Positions 1-8,413 of a stretch of DNA of 64,000 bases are shown piece by piece. Position numbers and translations under genes: made by a program. The notes below the pieces were generated by a model that did no database searches, had not been told where the DNA came from, and saw only the letters and a list, made by a program, of their open reading frames with translations. The stretch spans positions 1 through 64,000 of the forward strand of contig JBCCBE010000001.1 in assembly GCA_039814425.1 (NCBI GenBank), in the 5' to 3' direction. Each line of letters starts with the position of its first letter. Position 1 is the first letter of the stretch. The DNA is from JAALLB01 sp039814425. GTDB lineage: Bacteria > Pseudomonadota > Alphaproteobacteria > Rhizobiales > Rhizobiaceae.

Positions 1-632
1 ACGGTTAGCTCGCCAGCACCGGCAGCATTATAGTTTCTGGCGTCAACACCATTACTTGCAATGCCCGTTACAGTTCCAGTTGCGGTTACAGAAGTCGCAC
101 CTGTGCCGGCGTTACCAGCAAAGATGCCTTTGATTGCACCAGTTACCGCTGCGGTAGAAACGGATAGGTCACCAGCACCGGCAGCATTATAGTTTCTGGC
201 GTCAACACCATTATTTCCAGTGCCCGTTACAGTTCCAGTTGCGGTCACAGAAAGCGCACCTGTGCCAACGTTACGTGCATAGATGCCATAAGTACCGCCA
301 GTCACCGCCGCCGTAGAAACGGTTAGGTCGCCAGCACCGGCAGCATTATAGTTTCTGGCGTCAACACCATTACTTGCAGTGCCCGTTACAGTTCCAGTTG
401 CGGTTACAGAAGTCACTCCTGTGCCGGCGTTACGCGCAAAGATGCCTCTGATTGCACCGGTTACCGCTGCTGCAGAAACGGTTAGCTCGCCAGCACCGGC
501 AGCATTATTATTTCCGGCGTCAACACCATTACTTACAATGCCCGTTATAGTTCCAGTTGCGGTCACAGAAAGCGCACCTGTGCCGGAGTTACGTGCATAG
601 ATACCGTAAGTGTCACCAGTTATCCCGCCTGT
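1..632 (-). repeat. 159-bp tandem repeats (53 residues each) inside the surface protein gene
   Basis: The string ggcagcatta recurs at 21, 180, 339 and 498, exactly 159 bases apart, so each copy encodes 53 residues in frame. Odd copies (1 and 3) share gaagtc and aagatgcctttgattgc-like variants, whereas even copies (2 and 4) share gaaagcgcacctgtgcc and gcatagat variants. The array therefore has a 318-base higher-order period, as if a two-unit block had been duplicated. The array continues past the left edge. Confidence 0.9.
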
Positions 633-953
633 GCCGGATTGAGTAAATGTGATGGAATTCAACGAACTAAGATCAAGACCAGTTCCACCATTGGTGGAAG
701 TATCAATACCAAAGTCATTGGAGGTTGTTATATTAAGCGGAACTACACCAGAATTTAAAACCTGTGTTGTATCGGTTACAGCATTGGCTGGGCCCGTACA
801 GATATAAGTGCCCGGGCCTCCTAAGGGCGTGCATCCGCCAGCATGGGCGTCATCAATTGAAAACGACAGGGAAATGGCCGAGGCTGAAACAGAAGCCATA
901 AACAAGGCGAGACAAGGCGAAAGGCTTGCAACCTTCCCCTTCCATTTTGTCAT
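1..953 (-). CDS. Repetitive autotransporter-like surface protein, N-terminal part (runs off left edge)
   Basis: The frame is open from an ATG at 953 to the window edge, giving about 317 residues without a stop. It starts with a charged then hydrophobic leader, MTKWKGKVASLSPCLALFMA, and a possible signal-peptidase site after DDAHA near residue 38. A short Cys-containing stretch (GGCTPLGGPGTYICTGP) follows, then Gly/Ala/Thr/Val-rich repeats of 53 residues built around TATGTVTG, NGVDA and AAGAGELTVS. This layout is typical of passenger domains of large alphaproteobacterial autotransporters or adhesins that fold as beta-helices; the C-terminal barrel that would prove it lies outside the window. 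Function is therefore inferred: an exported, probably surface-located repeat protein. The plus-strand open frame at 379-600 is only its shadow. Confidence 0.7.
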   Translation of the reverse strand, partial: MTKWKGKVASLSPCLALFMASVSASAISLSFSIDDAHAGGCTPLGGPGTYICTGPANAVTDTTQVLNSGVVPLNITTSNDFGIDTSTNGGTGLDLSSLNSITFTQSGTGGITGDTYGIYARNSGTGALSVTATGTITGIVSNGVDAGNNNAAGAGELTVSAAAVTGAIRGIFARNAGTGVTSVTATGTVTGTASNGVDARNYNAAGAGDLTVSTAAVTGGTYGIYARNVGTGALSVTATGTVTGTGNNGVDARNYNAAGAGDLSVSTAAVTGAIKGIFAGNAGTGATSVTATGTVTGIASNGVDARNYNAAGAGELT

Positions 954-1484
954 CCGCCCGCCGCGAACCGGCTTGTGAGCGGTGGAAAATGATCTCCCCC
1001 GGTATTTCATTTAGGTCAAAATACCTTTAAGATTACGCAATTACTTCAGCGATATAATCCGAATTATTTTGCAAATACAACAACTTTTGCAGGTGCTATA
1101 CTTGTAATCAGCAATGATCAGGCAAACAGTTATTAATTTGCAACAATCGGTCAGCCGTTGACGTTGATACAGTTGCTAATCGTGATTTGCTCTAAAGTAG
1201 CAAACTATCCAAAACTCAGGCGTTTATCATTTGCGAGAATATCAGGAATGATCGCGAAGCTGTTTTGGCAATTTCTTTTCATTATACTCATGCGGACCAT
1301 TCATGTGGAGGTGAGATCTGATAGTCAGGCTGGACCAATCTCTTCCAATGCAAATGGGCATTGTGATGTTTGAATTGTTGACCTTAAAGGGACACAAGGC
1401 AACCATTACGCGCATATCCTGCGGACTGGTCTGTTAACTGATCGTCACAATTATTTTCTAACAAGTTGAAATCATTGAAATTAT
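954..1484. other. 531-base intergenic stretch, no supported gene
   Basis: This lies between the surface protein start and the tRNA. It is AT-rich and must hold the leader and promoter of the minus-strand repeat gene. The only open frame of any size (1158-1373, plus strand, 71 codons) has no ribosome binding site and no recognisable protein features. No terminator or repeat was seen. Confidence 0.5.
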
Positions 1485-1561
<77 letters not shown>

Positions 1562-1681
1562 TTTTGATTTTACAGTGGCAAGCCTTAAACCATTCCTCAT
1601 CTGCCTTCAATACAATGTTGAGTTTGCTTTTGAGGATAAATTCGGAAAATGACTCAACACTGGTTTATTTTGGTGAGAGCT

Positions 1682-2092
1682 CTAATTTGCGGGAATGACT
1701 TCAATGTCTAGCTTGGTTTCGTAAAACGCCATTAACCCGGCAAGTTCCAGCACTTCATCATAGGGCATTTCATAAGCCCAAACCGCATTGTCTACTTCAT
1801 GGTCTTCAATTTTGACATTCCAATAACGGGCCTTCCCTTTAAAAGGGCAGCGCGTTACATGGCGCGATTCGATCAGAAATTCGTCATGTACATCGCTTTG
1901 CGGCATATAAAGAATTGGCCGATGATCACTTTCTGTGACCAGCACAGCGCTAGCGCTTCTGGCAATTTCAGTACCCTCTAGCGAAACGATAACATCGCCA
2001 CGATAGAGATCGCATTTTACTTTGTGATCTGGCCGTAACTTGAATCCCGGGGCAGGATTTGCGGCCAGATTCTTTCCGCCTTGCGCCTGCAT
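1682..2092 (-). CDS. DUF427 family protein
   Basis: A 136-residue protein related to the DUF427 family, small beta-rich proteins of unknown biochemical role. Family-like stretches are RYWNVKIEDHEVDNAVWAYE and a C-terminal DIEVIPAN. The open frame extends upstream to 2239, but the ATG at 2092 is preceded by GGAGA at a good distance and gives a length closer to the family norm; the upstream 49 residues look like non-coding translation. It is transcribed away from the tRNA and may follow the Crp-type regulator on the same strand. No function can be assigned from the sequence. Confidence 0.75.
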   Translation of the reverse strand: MQAQGGKNLAANPAPGFKLRPDHKVKCDLYRGDVIVSLEGTEIARSASAVLVTESDHRPILYMPQSDVHDEFLIESRHVTRCPFKGKARYWNVKIEDHEVDNAVWAYEMPYDEVLELAGLMAFYETKLDIEVIPAN

Positions 2093-2274
2093 ACCATTCT
2101 CCAAAGATATATATAAAGCATGCGCCTTTACCAAAGAAAATTCAAGGCAGTTCATCATCAGGTAGAGACTCAGCTCAAATTTCCGCTTTGAGCACAGGTT
2201 GCCGTAAATTTTTATTAGATGAACATCCGCTACGGGCACTCAGGCCAATGACTAATTGGCTGCATGCATCTTAA

Positions 2275-2877
2275 CTAGGCCTTATTGCTGCGTCGGTTTT
2301 TTAAGAAACGGCTTAGGCCTTGTGGTGTGATACCGATAAAGCGAGCCAAGTCTTTTTGAGCGGTTTTCTGGACAACATCTGAGTGACTGTATTCCAAAAA
2401 ACTAAATTGCAGTTCAGTGTCATTTGATGTCTTGGCGCAAAGAATTTCTTTATCGAACATAAGCGCCTCCATTGTTTTCATGCGCAGATATTCACCAAAC
2501 GCATTACCACGTAAATATTGTTCCCGAAACAAGGCATTGGGTAAAATGACGCCTTCGATATTGGTAATAGCAATCAACTCGTCCGACGCAATCTGACGGC
2601 CCCATGCACTGGTGAGATTAGAGCAAAAATGACCCTTTTCAAAAAACCTTGCAATCAATGCGTCGCCGTCGGTGGTTGTCTGTTCTGAGGCGGCGATTCC
2701 TTTTGTAAGGAATAACCACCGGTCTGCTACGCGGGCTTGATCTATGATGACATCTCCTTGAGGATAGGCACAGCAAGAAAAATCTTTGCAAAGACTTCTC
2801 CATTCGGCCTCAGAAATTGTTACCCCATGGAGTTCAACATCTTGTCTCAATGCGTCGATCGATTGCATATCAGCCAC
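2275..2877 (-). CDS. Crp/Fnr-family transcriptional regulator
   Basis: A 200-residue protein with an N-terminal cyclic-nucleotide-binding-like beta roll (about residues 25-125; for example YPQGDVIIDQARVADRWLFL and GHFCSNLTSAW) and a C-terminal helix-turn-helix (QKDLARFIGITPQGLSRFLK, about 174-193). The protein ends soon after the recognition helix, so the winged part is minimal. The cysteines at 30, 35 and 36 do not match the Fnr iron-sulfur pattern, so oxygen sensing is not supported. The ligand is unknown. Neighbours (DUF427 protein downstream, PhlG-like hydrolase upstream on the same strand) give no clear target. Confidence 0.82.
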   Translation of the reverse strand: MADMQSIDALRQDVELHGVTISEAEWRSLCKDFSCCAYPQGDVIIDQARVADRWLFLTKGIAASEQTTTDGDALIARFFEKGHFCSNLTSAWGRQIASDELIAITNIEGVILPNALFREQYLRGNAFGEYLRMKTMEALMFDKEILCAKTSNDTELQFSFLEYSHSDVVQKTAQKDLARFIGITPQGLSRFLKNRRSNKA

Positions 2878-3025
2878 CCATTATTACTGCTCTATTCCAC
2901 TTGATTGGTCGCTACTTCAGATCGCGAAATTTTATCAAATTCGAAGCGAAGACAACTCAGTTTATGGCATAGTCTAATATTTAACATTATATGGTTCTTG
3001 GAGTTGTCCTGCATCAGGAACCGAC

Positions 3026-3877
3026 TTAAATGAAGCTCTCCTGTTCTGGCACTTGATAGCTGAATGGGTCTTTCGCAGTTTTGTATCCTGCAACACGCTC
3101 ATCGAACAAACGAGAGCCATAAGCCGATTGAACCTCCGCCCGGTTGGCTATTGGATTCATCGACTTAGAATAGTGCAAGTCAGAAAGATTGGTTCGCTGT
3201 TCATAAAGCGCGGGGAGAAAGTTTTCGAATGTTCCCACTTCAATCGTATTGTGCAGTTGCCACGCCGCAAAAAACTCTGGCGAATACTCCTGCGTTATTT
3301 TTTTATTGAATGCTTGGGCCACCAGATTACTGCCGTTCGCACCTATAACGACTTCATAATGGTAGTGAACGCCGACGACCTGACCCGCTTCGAGCACATC
3401 CTTGAAGTGAATACGCAAACACATGACCTTTCCGAGTATAGGCACAGTTTTCCCCATAGACCAACCGTCAGCTCCGCAATAGAAAATCTCTAGCGCTGTA
3501 TCGACAGGGTATTTCATACCGTAAGTTTTGAACTGCATGACCTCGCGAATTTGGATTTTTGCACCAGCTCTTGATGTACCATCCGGATTAAGCTTGCCGA
3601 ATAGTTTAGCGCTACAATGATCAGATGGATGCCAAAGCAAATACCCAGCAATTGTCTGCTCCTCATATCCCGCAACATCCTCTAATTTTATGCGCAAATT
3701 CGGAAAATTCAGGAACCACCAATGGATCATTTCACTTGTCACACCGCGTAACAGCGAATGATTCAGCACGACGCAAAACTGCCCGTTCGGTTTTTGGTGA
3801 ATATCAAAGCGAGTGGAGTTGGTTGGTTTTAAAGCCCAGCCAAAGTCACGTTCCAATGGCATTGTGAATTCAGTCAT
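3026..3877 (-). CDS. PhlG-like (DAPG hydrolase domain) hydrolase
   Basis: A 283-residue soluble protein resembling the 2,4-diacetylphloroglucinol hydrolase PhlG fold family, zinc enzymes that cleave carbon-carbon bonds next to a ketone on phenolic substrates. Visible features are HWWF at 52-55, HPSDH at 83-87, an acidic residue in REVMQF (112), HYHYE at 171-175 and HNTIE at 209-213. In PhlG the metal is held by two His and two Glu, with the last His and Glu four apart, which HNTIE fits. The substrate is not predictable, and no phloroglucinol biosynthesis gene is nearby. Family assignment rests on recalled motif spacing, so it is tentative. Confidence 0.6.
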   Translation of the reverse strand: MTEFTMPLERDFGWALKPTNSTRFDIHQKPNGQFCVVLNHSLLRGVTSEMIHWWFLNFPNLRIKLEDVAGYEEQTIAGYLLWHPSDHCSAKLFGKLNPDGTSRAGAKIQIREVMQFKTYGMKYPVDTALEIFYCGADGWSMGKTVPILGKVMCLRIHFKDVLEAGQVVGVHYHYEVVIGANGSNLVAQAFNKKITQEYSPEFFAAWQLHNTIEVGTFENFLPALYEQRTNLSDLHYSKSMNPIANRAEVQSAYGSRLFDERVAGYKTAKDPFSYQVPEQESFI

Positions 3878-4079
3878 TGCTTTGCCCTCATCAATCAGAT
3901 TGCCTAAAGGGCAATATAGACCGTCTGCTCCGATTTCGAGTTCACCTAGGTTAACTCAGGACATTACTATTTGAGAACTGACATTTCTGAGCATACTCAA
4001 AGCGGCCATTCGGCTTTTGCAGGCTTGCATTTAATATTGGGACGGGGATGATCAGGTAATGCTTTTATGACCCTGAACT

Positions 4080-6995
4080 CTAATGTGCCTCGTCCCAATT
4101 ATCGGCAGCGCGTGCATCAACCTTGATCGGAACTGAAAGATCAAGCGCAGGCATCGCTGCGTTTTCCATCGTCCTGGTAACAATTGAAATGGTGTTGTCC
4201 ACCTCATCTTCAGGCGTTTCAAAAATCAATTCATCGTGTACCTGTAACAACATGCGCGCAGAAAGATTTGCATCTGCCAGAGTTTGGTCCATGCGCACCA
4301 TAGCGCGACGAATGATATCGGCTGCGGAGCCCTGTATCGGCGCGTTGATAGCAGCACGTTCGTTAAAGGCGCGAACCTGAGCGTTGGACGCTTTTATATC
4401 AGGATAATGGGCACGGCGACCAAAGATCGTTTCAACGTAACCATGTTCTTTGCAAAAGCGCTTGGTTTCTTCCATGTAATCCTTGATGCCTGGGAAGCGT
4501 TCAAAATAGGTCTTGATGTAGTCACTTGCCTCAGACCGTTCGATCCCTAGTTGATTGGCAAGACCGAAAGCCGATATGCCATAAATTATTCCAAAGTTAA
4601 TCGCTTTTGCCCGCCGTCGTACCATCGGATCCATTCCATCAATCGGAGTATGGAACATTTCTGATGCGGTCATCGCATGAATATCTAGCCCATCTGCAAA
4701 GGCCTGTTTGAGTTGTCCAATATCTGCAATATGCGCCAGAACCCGCAATTCGATCTGGCTATAATCGGCGGAAACAAGTTTGTTGCCTTTTTCAGCGATA
4801 AACGCAGTTCTGATCTTTCTGCCCTCGACAGTACGGATTGGAATGTTTTGCAGGTTCGGATCCGACGATGAAAACCGTCCGGTTGAAGTAGAGGCCATCG
4901 AGTAGGATGTGTGGACGCGTTTTGTGCGTTGGTTGATAAAGCCGGGCAGGGCGTCTGTGTAGGTTGATTTCAATTTAGTCAATTGCCGCCACCCTACAAT
5001 CTTATGAGGCAAGTCATGACCTTCTGCTGCCAGGTCTTCAAGCACCTGCGCAGACGTTGAAAACTGACCGCTTGCGGTTTTTTTACCGCCTGGAAGACCA
5101 AGCTTTCCAAATAGAATTTCACCTAGCTGCTTTGGTGAACCGATGTTGAAAACTTCACCGGCGGAATCGAAAATTTCTGATTCCAGCCCTGCAGCAGCCT
5201 GCGCAAGTTCGCCAGAAAGTCGTGATAAAATTTGCCGGTCAACTGATACGCCACGTTGTTCCATGCGGGCAACGGTTTCAATCAGGGGCCGCTCCAGCCG
5301 CTCGTAAACAGTGATCATTTCCTCTGCAACAAGGCGCGGTTTCAGAACACGCCATAGGCGCAAAGTTACATCTGCATCTTCTGCTGCGTATCGAGAGGCT
5401 TTCTCAATATCAACGAAATCAAAGGTAATGGCTGATTTGCCTGATCCGGTAAGTTCTTTATAAGAAATACAATTGTGATCAAGGTGGCGCTTGGCCAGAT
5501 CGTCCATGCCGTGGCCACCACGTCCAGCGTCTAGGACATAAGACATCAACATGGTGTCATCCATGCCGACCATTTCAACGCCATTTTCTGCCAACATAAG
5601 CCAGTCATATTTCAGATTTTGGCCAACCTTTAGAATAGACAGATCTTCCAGCATTGGACGCAAGCGTTCCAGCACATCACGGGTAATAAGTTGATTTTCC
5701 ACCAATCCGCCGCCGAGAAGATCATCCTGCCCGCTTTTGTGGCTAAGTGGGATGTAGCAGGCTTTACCTGGTCCTGTAGCAAGGGAAATGCCGACAAGTT
5801 CAGCTTCCATCGGGTCAAGTGACGTGGTTTCTGTATCGATTGCCACTATACCTGCGGCATAAATCTGATCGACCCACTCCTCAAGTTTATCCTGACTGCG
5901 AACGCTTTCATAAATATCTGGGTCTATTTCAGAAGAATGCGCCTTTGCAGCACGTTCAGCTACCAGATCTTGCGGTGAATGATTTTGTGCAGTTCCGGAT
6001 TTAGCTGCTGAACCTGTATGTTTAGCCGAAATATCAAGATCCGGTCCGCGGACATTTTCATATCCATCCACGACTATTGTATCCGCGTCGACCGCACCAG
6101 CATCGGTATCAGTTACCTCTGCAACTTTGCGGGTTATGGATGTAAATTCCATTGCCTTTAGGAAGGCGACAAGTTTTGGTCCGTTTGCATCTTCCAGTTG
6201 AAGTTCATCCAACCTGGTTTCCAGCGGCACGTCTTGTTTTAGTGTTACCAGCAATTTGGAAAGCCGGGCTTGATCAGCAAATTCGATTAAATTTTCTCGT
6301 CGTTTGTTTTGTTTGATTTCGCCAGCGCGAAGAAGCAGGGTTTCGAGGTCACCATATTCATCCAATAGCTGTGCAGCAGTTTTTGGTCCGATGCCTGGAA
6401 CACCGGGAATATTGTCAGTGGAATCCCCAGCGAGCGATTGTAGGTCGATCATCTTTTCAGGGCCGACACCAAACTTCTCATGGACTTCATCAATGCCAAC
6501 CCGTTTATCCTTCATCGTGTCATACATGATGACGTTGTTATCGATGAGCTGCATTAAATCTTTGTCGGAGGAAATAATCGTGACGTCACCACCTGCTTCG
6601 CGGGCATGTTTTGCATAGGTGGCAATAAGATCGTCTGCCTCAAAGCCTTCTTTCTCCAGGCAAGGTATATTAAATGCACGCGTAGCTTTTCTGATCAGGG
6701 CAAATTGTGGGCGTAAGTCTTCCGGTGGTGCATCGCGATTTGCCTTATACTCTGGGTAAATCTCGTTACGAAATGTGGTAGAGGAATAATCAAACACTAC
6801 GGCAAAATGCGTCGGCACAATACCGACGGATGTATCGCGGGCTTCCTGTAGTAATTTCCAAAGCATGTTACAAAAGCCGGATACCGCACCGACCGGCAAT
6901 CCATCAGATTTACGCGTCAATGGCGGAAGGGCATGATACGCTCGGAAGATATAAGCAGAACCGTCCACTAAAAATAAGTGATCGCCGGGTTTCAT
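4080..6995 (-). CDS. polA: DNA polymerase I
   Basis: A full-length 971-residue enzyme that removes RNA primers and fills gaps in replication and repair. The 5'-3' exonuclease domain occupies about residues 1-300 (DGSAYIFRAYHA at the start, FEADDLIATYA near 118, GVPGIGPKTAAQLL near 198). A linker rich in charged residues follows. The 3'-5' exonuclease domain begins near 380 with intact catalytic DTET (387-390), so proofreading should be functional. The polymerase domain carries SADYSQIELRVLA (motif A), RRRAKAINFGIIYG (motif B) and LLQVHDELIFE (motif C). It is a single gene reading away from the pilus locus, with no operon partner visible. Confidence 0.98.
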   Translation of the reverse strand: MKPGDHLFLVDGSAYIFRAYHALPPLTRKSDGLPVGAVSGFCNMLWKLLQEARDTSVGIVPTHFAVVFDYSSTTFRNEIYPEYKANRDAPPEDLRPQFALIRKATRAFNIPCLEKEGFEADDLIATYAKHAREAGGDVTIISSDKDLMQLIDNNVIMYDTMKDKRVGIDEVHEKFGVGPEKMIDLQSLAGDSTDNIPGVPGIGPKTAAQLLDEYGDLETLLLRAGEIKQNKRRENLIEFADQARLSKLLVTLKQDVPLETRLDELQLEDANGPKLVAFLKAMEFTSITRKVAEVTDTDAGAVDADTIVVDGYENVRGPDLDISAKHTGSAAKSGTAQNHSPQDLVAERAAKAHSSEIDPDIYESVRSQDKLEEWVDQIYAAGIVAIDTETTSLDPMEAELVGISLATGPGKACYIPLSHKSGQDDLLGGGLVENQLITRDVLERLRPMLEDLSILKVGQNLKYDWLMLAENGVEMVGMDDTMLMSYVLDAGRGGHGMDDLAKRHLDHNCISYKELTGSGKSAITFDFVDIEKASRYAAEDADVTLRLWRVLKPRLVAEEMITVYERLERPLIETVARMEQRGVSVDRQILSRLSGELAQAAAGLESEIFDSAGEVFNIGSPKQLGEILFGKLGLPGGKKTASGQFSTSAQVLEDLAAEGHDLPHKIVGWRQLTKLKSTYTDALPGFINQRTKRVHTSYSMASTSTGRFSSSDPNLQNIPIRTVEGRKIRTAFIAEKGNKLVSADYSQIELRVLAHIADIGQLKQAFADGLDIHAMTASEMFHTPIDGMDPMVRRRAKAINFGIIYGISAFGLANQLGIERSEASDYIKTYFERFPGIKDYMEETKRFCKEHGYVETIFGRRAHYPDIKASNAQVRAFNERAAINAPIQGSAADIIRRAMVRMDQTLADANLSARMLLQVHDELIFETPEDEVDNTISIVTRTMENAAMPALDLSVPIKVDARAADNWDEAH

Positions 6996-7296
6996 ATACT
7001 TTCTCCGCGTCTTCGTTTTTCTTCTAACTGTTTTAGGAGTGGAATGCTGCTTTGGCCACCTAAATCAACCTATCGAGCCTGAATTCTAACAATCCATTCA
7101 GGGCTGACGGCGTGCATAAAGAACCTAGTCTTCTGCTTTTCGAATTTTTTTACCTTGTTTCCTAATTCGTGCGTTTAAGATTCTAATAACCATACGTATT
7201 AAACTCTTTTCAATCGATGATCCGTATATTGGTCTCAGGTCAGGAAAAGAACTGACCATAAACAGTGTAAAACACTTTGAGTTCAAGGAGCACAAC
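6996..7296. other. Divergent intergenic region between polA and flp
   Basis: About 300 bases that must hold the promoters of polA (minus) and the pilin gene (plus). Two features stand out. TTAA-GATTCTA-ATAA at 7175-7189 is one base off the CtrA consensus TTAA-N7-TTAA and contains a GANTC (CcrM-type) site. A small dyad, AGTGT-AAAA-CACT, lies near 7265. AAGGAG at 7285-7290 is the pilin ribosome binding site. No gene was found. Confidence 0.5.
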
Positions 7297-7473
7297 ATGA
7301 AACTTCTAGCACGTTTTGTAAAAGACGAATCTGGCGCGACTGCAATCGAATATGGTCTGATTGCCGCACTTATCTCTGTTGCGATTATTGGTGGCGCTTC
7401 TGCGCTGGGTACTGGTATCGATGCAACATTCGACGAGATCAGTGCTGAATTAGGCGGCGCGACTACTAATTAA
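7297..7473 (+). CDS. flp: Flp/Fap-type pilin (major Tad pilus subunit)
   Basis: A 58-residue Flp-type prepilin that would polymerise into the Tad (Flp) pilus. The short basic leader ends in the hallmark ESGATAIEYGLIAALI, containing the Glu-Tyr pair conserved in Flp pilins after the prepilin-peptidase cleavage region; a single hydrophobic helix follows to about residue 38, then a Gly/Ala/Thr-rich tail. AAGGAG sits 6 bases before the ATG. The gene stands first in the locus, followed at once by its own terminator (7500-7529), which suits high, independent pilin expression. It is the only pilin gene in the window. Confidence 0.93.
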   Translation: MKLLARFVKDESGATAIEYGLIAALISVAIIGGASALGTGIDATFDEISAELGGATTN

Positions 7474-7499
7474 TAAGTTAATCTTATTAAAGTGATCAA

Positions 7500-7529
7500 G
7501 GTCGGCGGATTCTGCCGGCCTATTTTTTT
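7500..7529 (+). terminator. Intrinsic terminator after flp
   Basis: A 7-bp stem, GGTCGGC (7500-7506) with GCCGGCC (7514-7520) including one G-T pair and a 7-base loop, is followed by a run of seven T (7523-7529). It separates flp from cpaA and would make the pilin a mostly monocistronic message. Confidence 0.85.
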
Positions 7530-7598
7530 GCGTAATAGGTAAACGCTTTTTTAGTGAGCCTTTGGTTAAATTGCATTATCCAATTGTGAGTAAATAAG

Positions 7599-8117
7599 AT
7601 GATCGAAACCTGTCTTGCGCTGTTTTTTCCTTTTTTGATGATTTACGCAGCCTCATCCGATCTTTTTTCCATGACGATTCCAAATTTCGTATCAGGTGCA
7701 CTGATAACTGGCTTTATCGTTGCCGCATACTTGGTTGGATTCGATTGGAATACGATCATGTGGCACTGGATTGTGTTTTTCATGGTTTTGTTTGCTGGTT
7801 TTACCCTGTTTTCTTTTGGTGTCATGGGTGGCGGTGATGCAAAACTGGCTGCGGCGACCGCATTATGGTTTGGTACCGGTCACGTGGTTGAGTACATATA
7901 CATGGTATCAATCCTGGGTGCCGTCCTTACGATCGGCATTATTATATTCCGCGGTCAAATGCTTCCAATGAGAGTCTCAGGAATTGATTGGGTTGCCAGA
8001 ATTCATGCACCCAAAAATGGTATTCCCTATGGCATCGCGCTTGGTACTGGTGCGCTTATGGTTTATCCAAAGACCCCCTGGATGGAATTTGTAATAAGCC
8101 GAGCAATATCGCTTTAA
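7599..8117 (+). CDS. cpaA: Prepilin peptidase CpaA/TadV (A24 family)
   Basis: A 172-residue polytopic membrane protein of the small A24 prepilin peptidase class, which cleaves the leader of Flp pilin and pseudopilins at the cytoplasmic face. The two catalytic aspartates of the family fit D21 in AASSDLFSMTIPN near the first loop and the Asp of MGGGDAKLAAA (GxGD motif, about residue 85). About five to six hydrophobic segments are visible. There is no N-methylase domain, as usual for TadV. It lies downstream of flp, with about 125 bases and a terminator between them, and about 300 bases before cpaB. Confidence 0.93.
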   Translation: MIETCLALFFPFLMIYAASSDLFSMTIPNFVSGALITGFIVAAYLVGFDWNTIMWHWIVFFMVLFAGFTLFSFGVMGGGDAKLAAATALWFGTGHVVEYIYMVSILGAVLTIGIIIFRGQMLPMRVSGIDWVARIHAPKNGIPYGIALGTGALMVYPKTPWMEFVISRAISL

Positions 8118-8413
8118 GCAATCTAGGTCTTTTCTTTGTAAACAGGTTCGCTGTTATTTTGTGACCGGTTAAATCGTTCGTCATAAGTCCTTGCTGCTTC
8201 CAGTTATTTTATCTCTGATCTGAACATTCTTAAATCCGTAGACCTTATTTCACAGCAATTTGCAGTTGTTACGATCAATCGCGGACAATTAATCTTGTTA
8301 GGATTTTGGTAACCAGAAAATTAAGCATTTCATTAACCATAAGTACACCATTTCCAGCGCAGTATGCCGAGGAAGACCTGTGTTGGGTCCCGTTGTAATT
8401 GGTGAGGGATAAT
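8118..8413. other. Intergenic region upstream of cpaB
   Basis: About 296 bases without a gene. A weak 5-bp hairpin AACAG/CTGTT followed by ATTTT (8141-8159) could end cpaA transcription. TTAA-N8-TTAACC at 8321-8338 resembles a CtrA-type site with one base too many in the spacer. The region probably holds the promoter for the cpaB-tadC operon. GAGGGA just before 8414 is the ribosome binding site. Confidence 0.4.

Noticed and set aside
379..600. Plus-strand open frame of 73 codons rich in Val, Pro and Ala
   Set aside because: It is the antisense shadow of the 159-bp repeats in the minus-strand surface protein gene.
1..640. CRISPR array
   Set aside because: The 159-base periodic repeats encode in-frame protein repeats and have no unique spacers between short repeats.
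1158..1373. 71-codon plus-strand frame upstream of the tRNA
   Set aside because: No ribosome binding site, no recognisable domain, and odd composition; probably chance.
3053..3493. 146-codon plus-strand frame
   Set aside because: It is antisense to the PhlG-like hydrolase gene, which has family motifs and normal composition.
8141..8159. Small hairpin AACAG/CTGTT followed by ATTTT after cpaA
   Set aside because: The stem is only 5 bp and the T run short; too weak to call a terminator.
8321..8338. TTAA-N8-TTAACC before cpaB as a CtrA site
   Set aside because: The spacer is 8 rather than 7 bases, so it does not match the consensus; kept only as a note.
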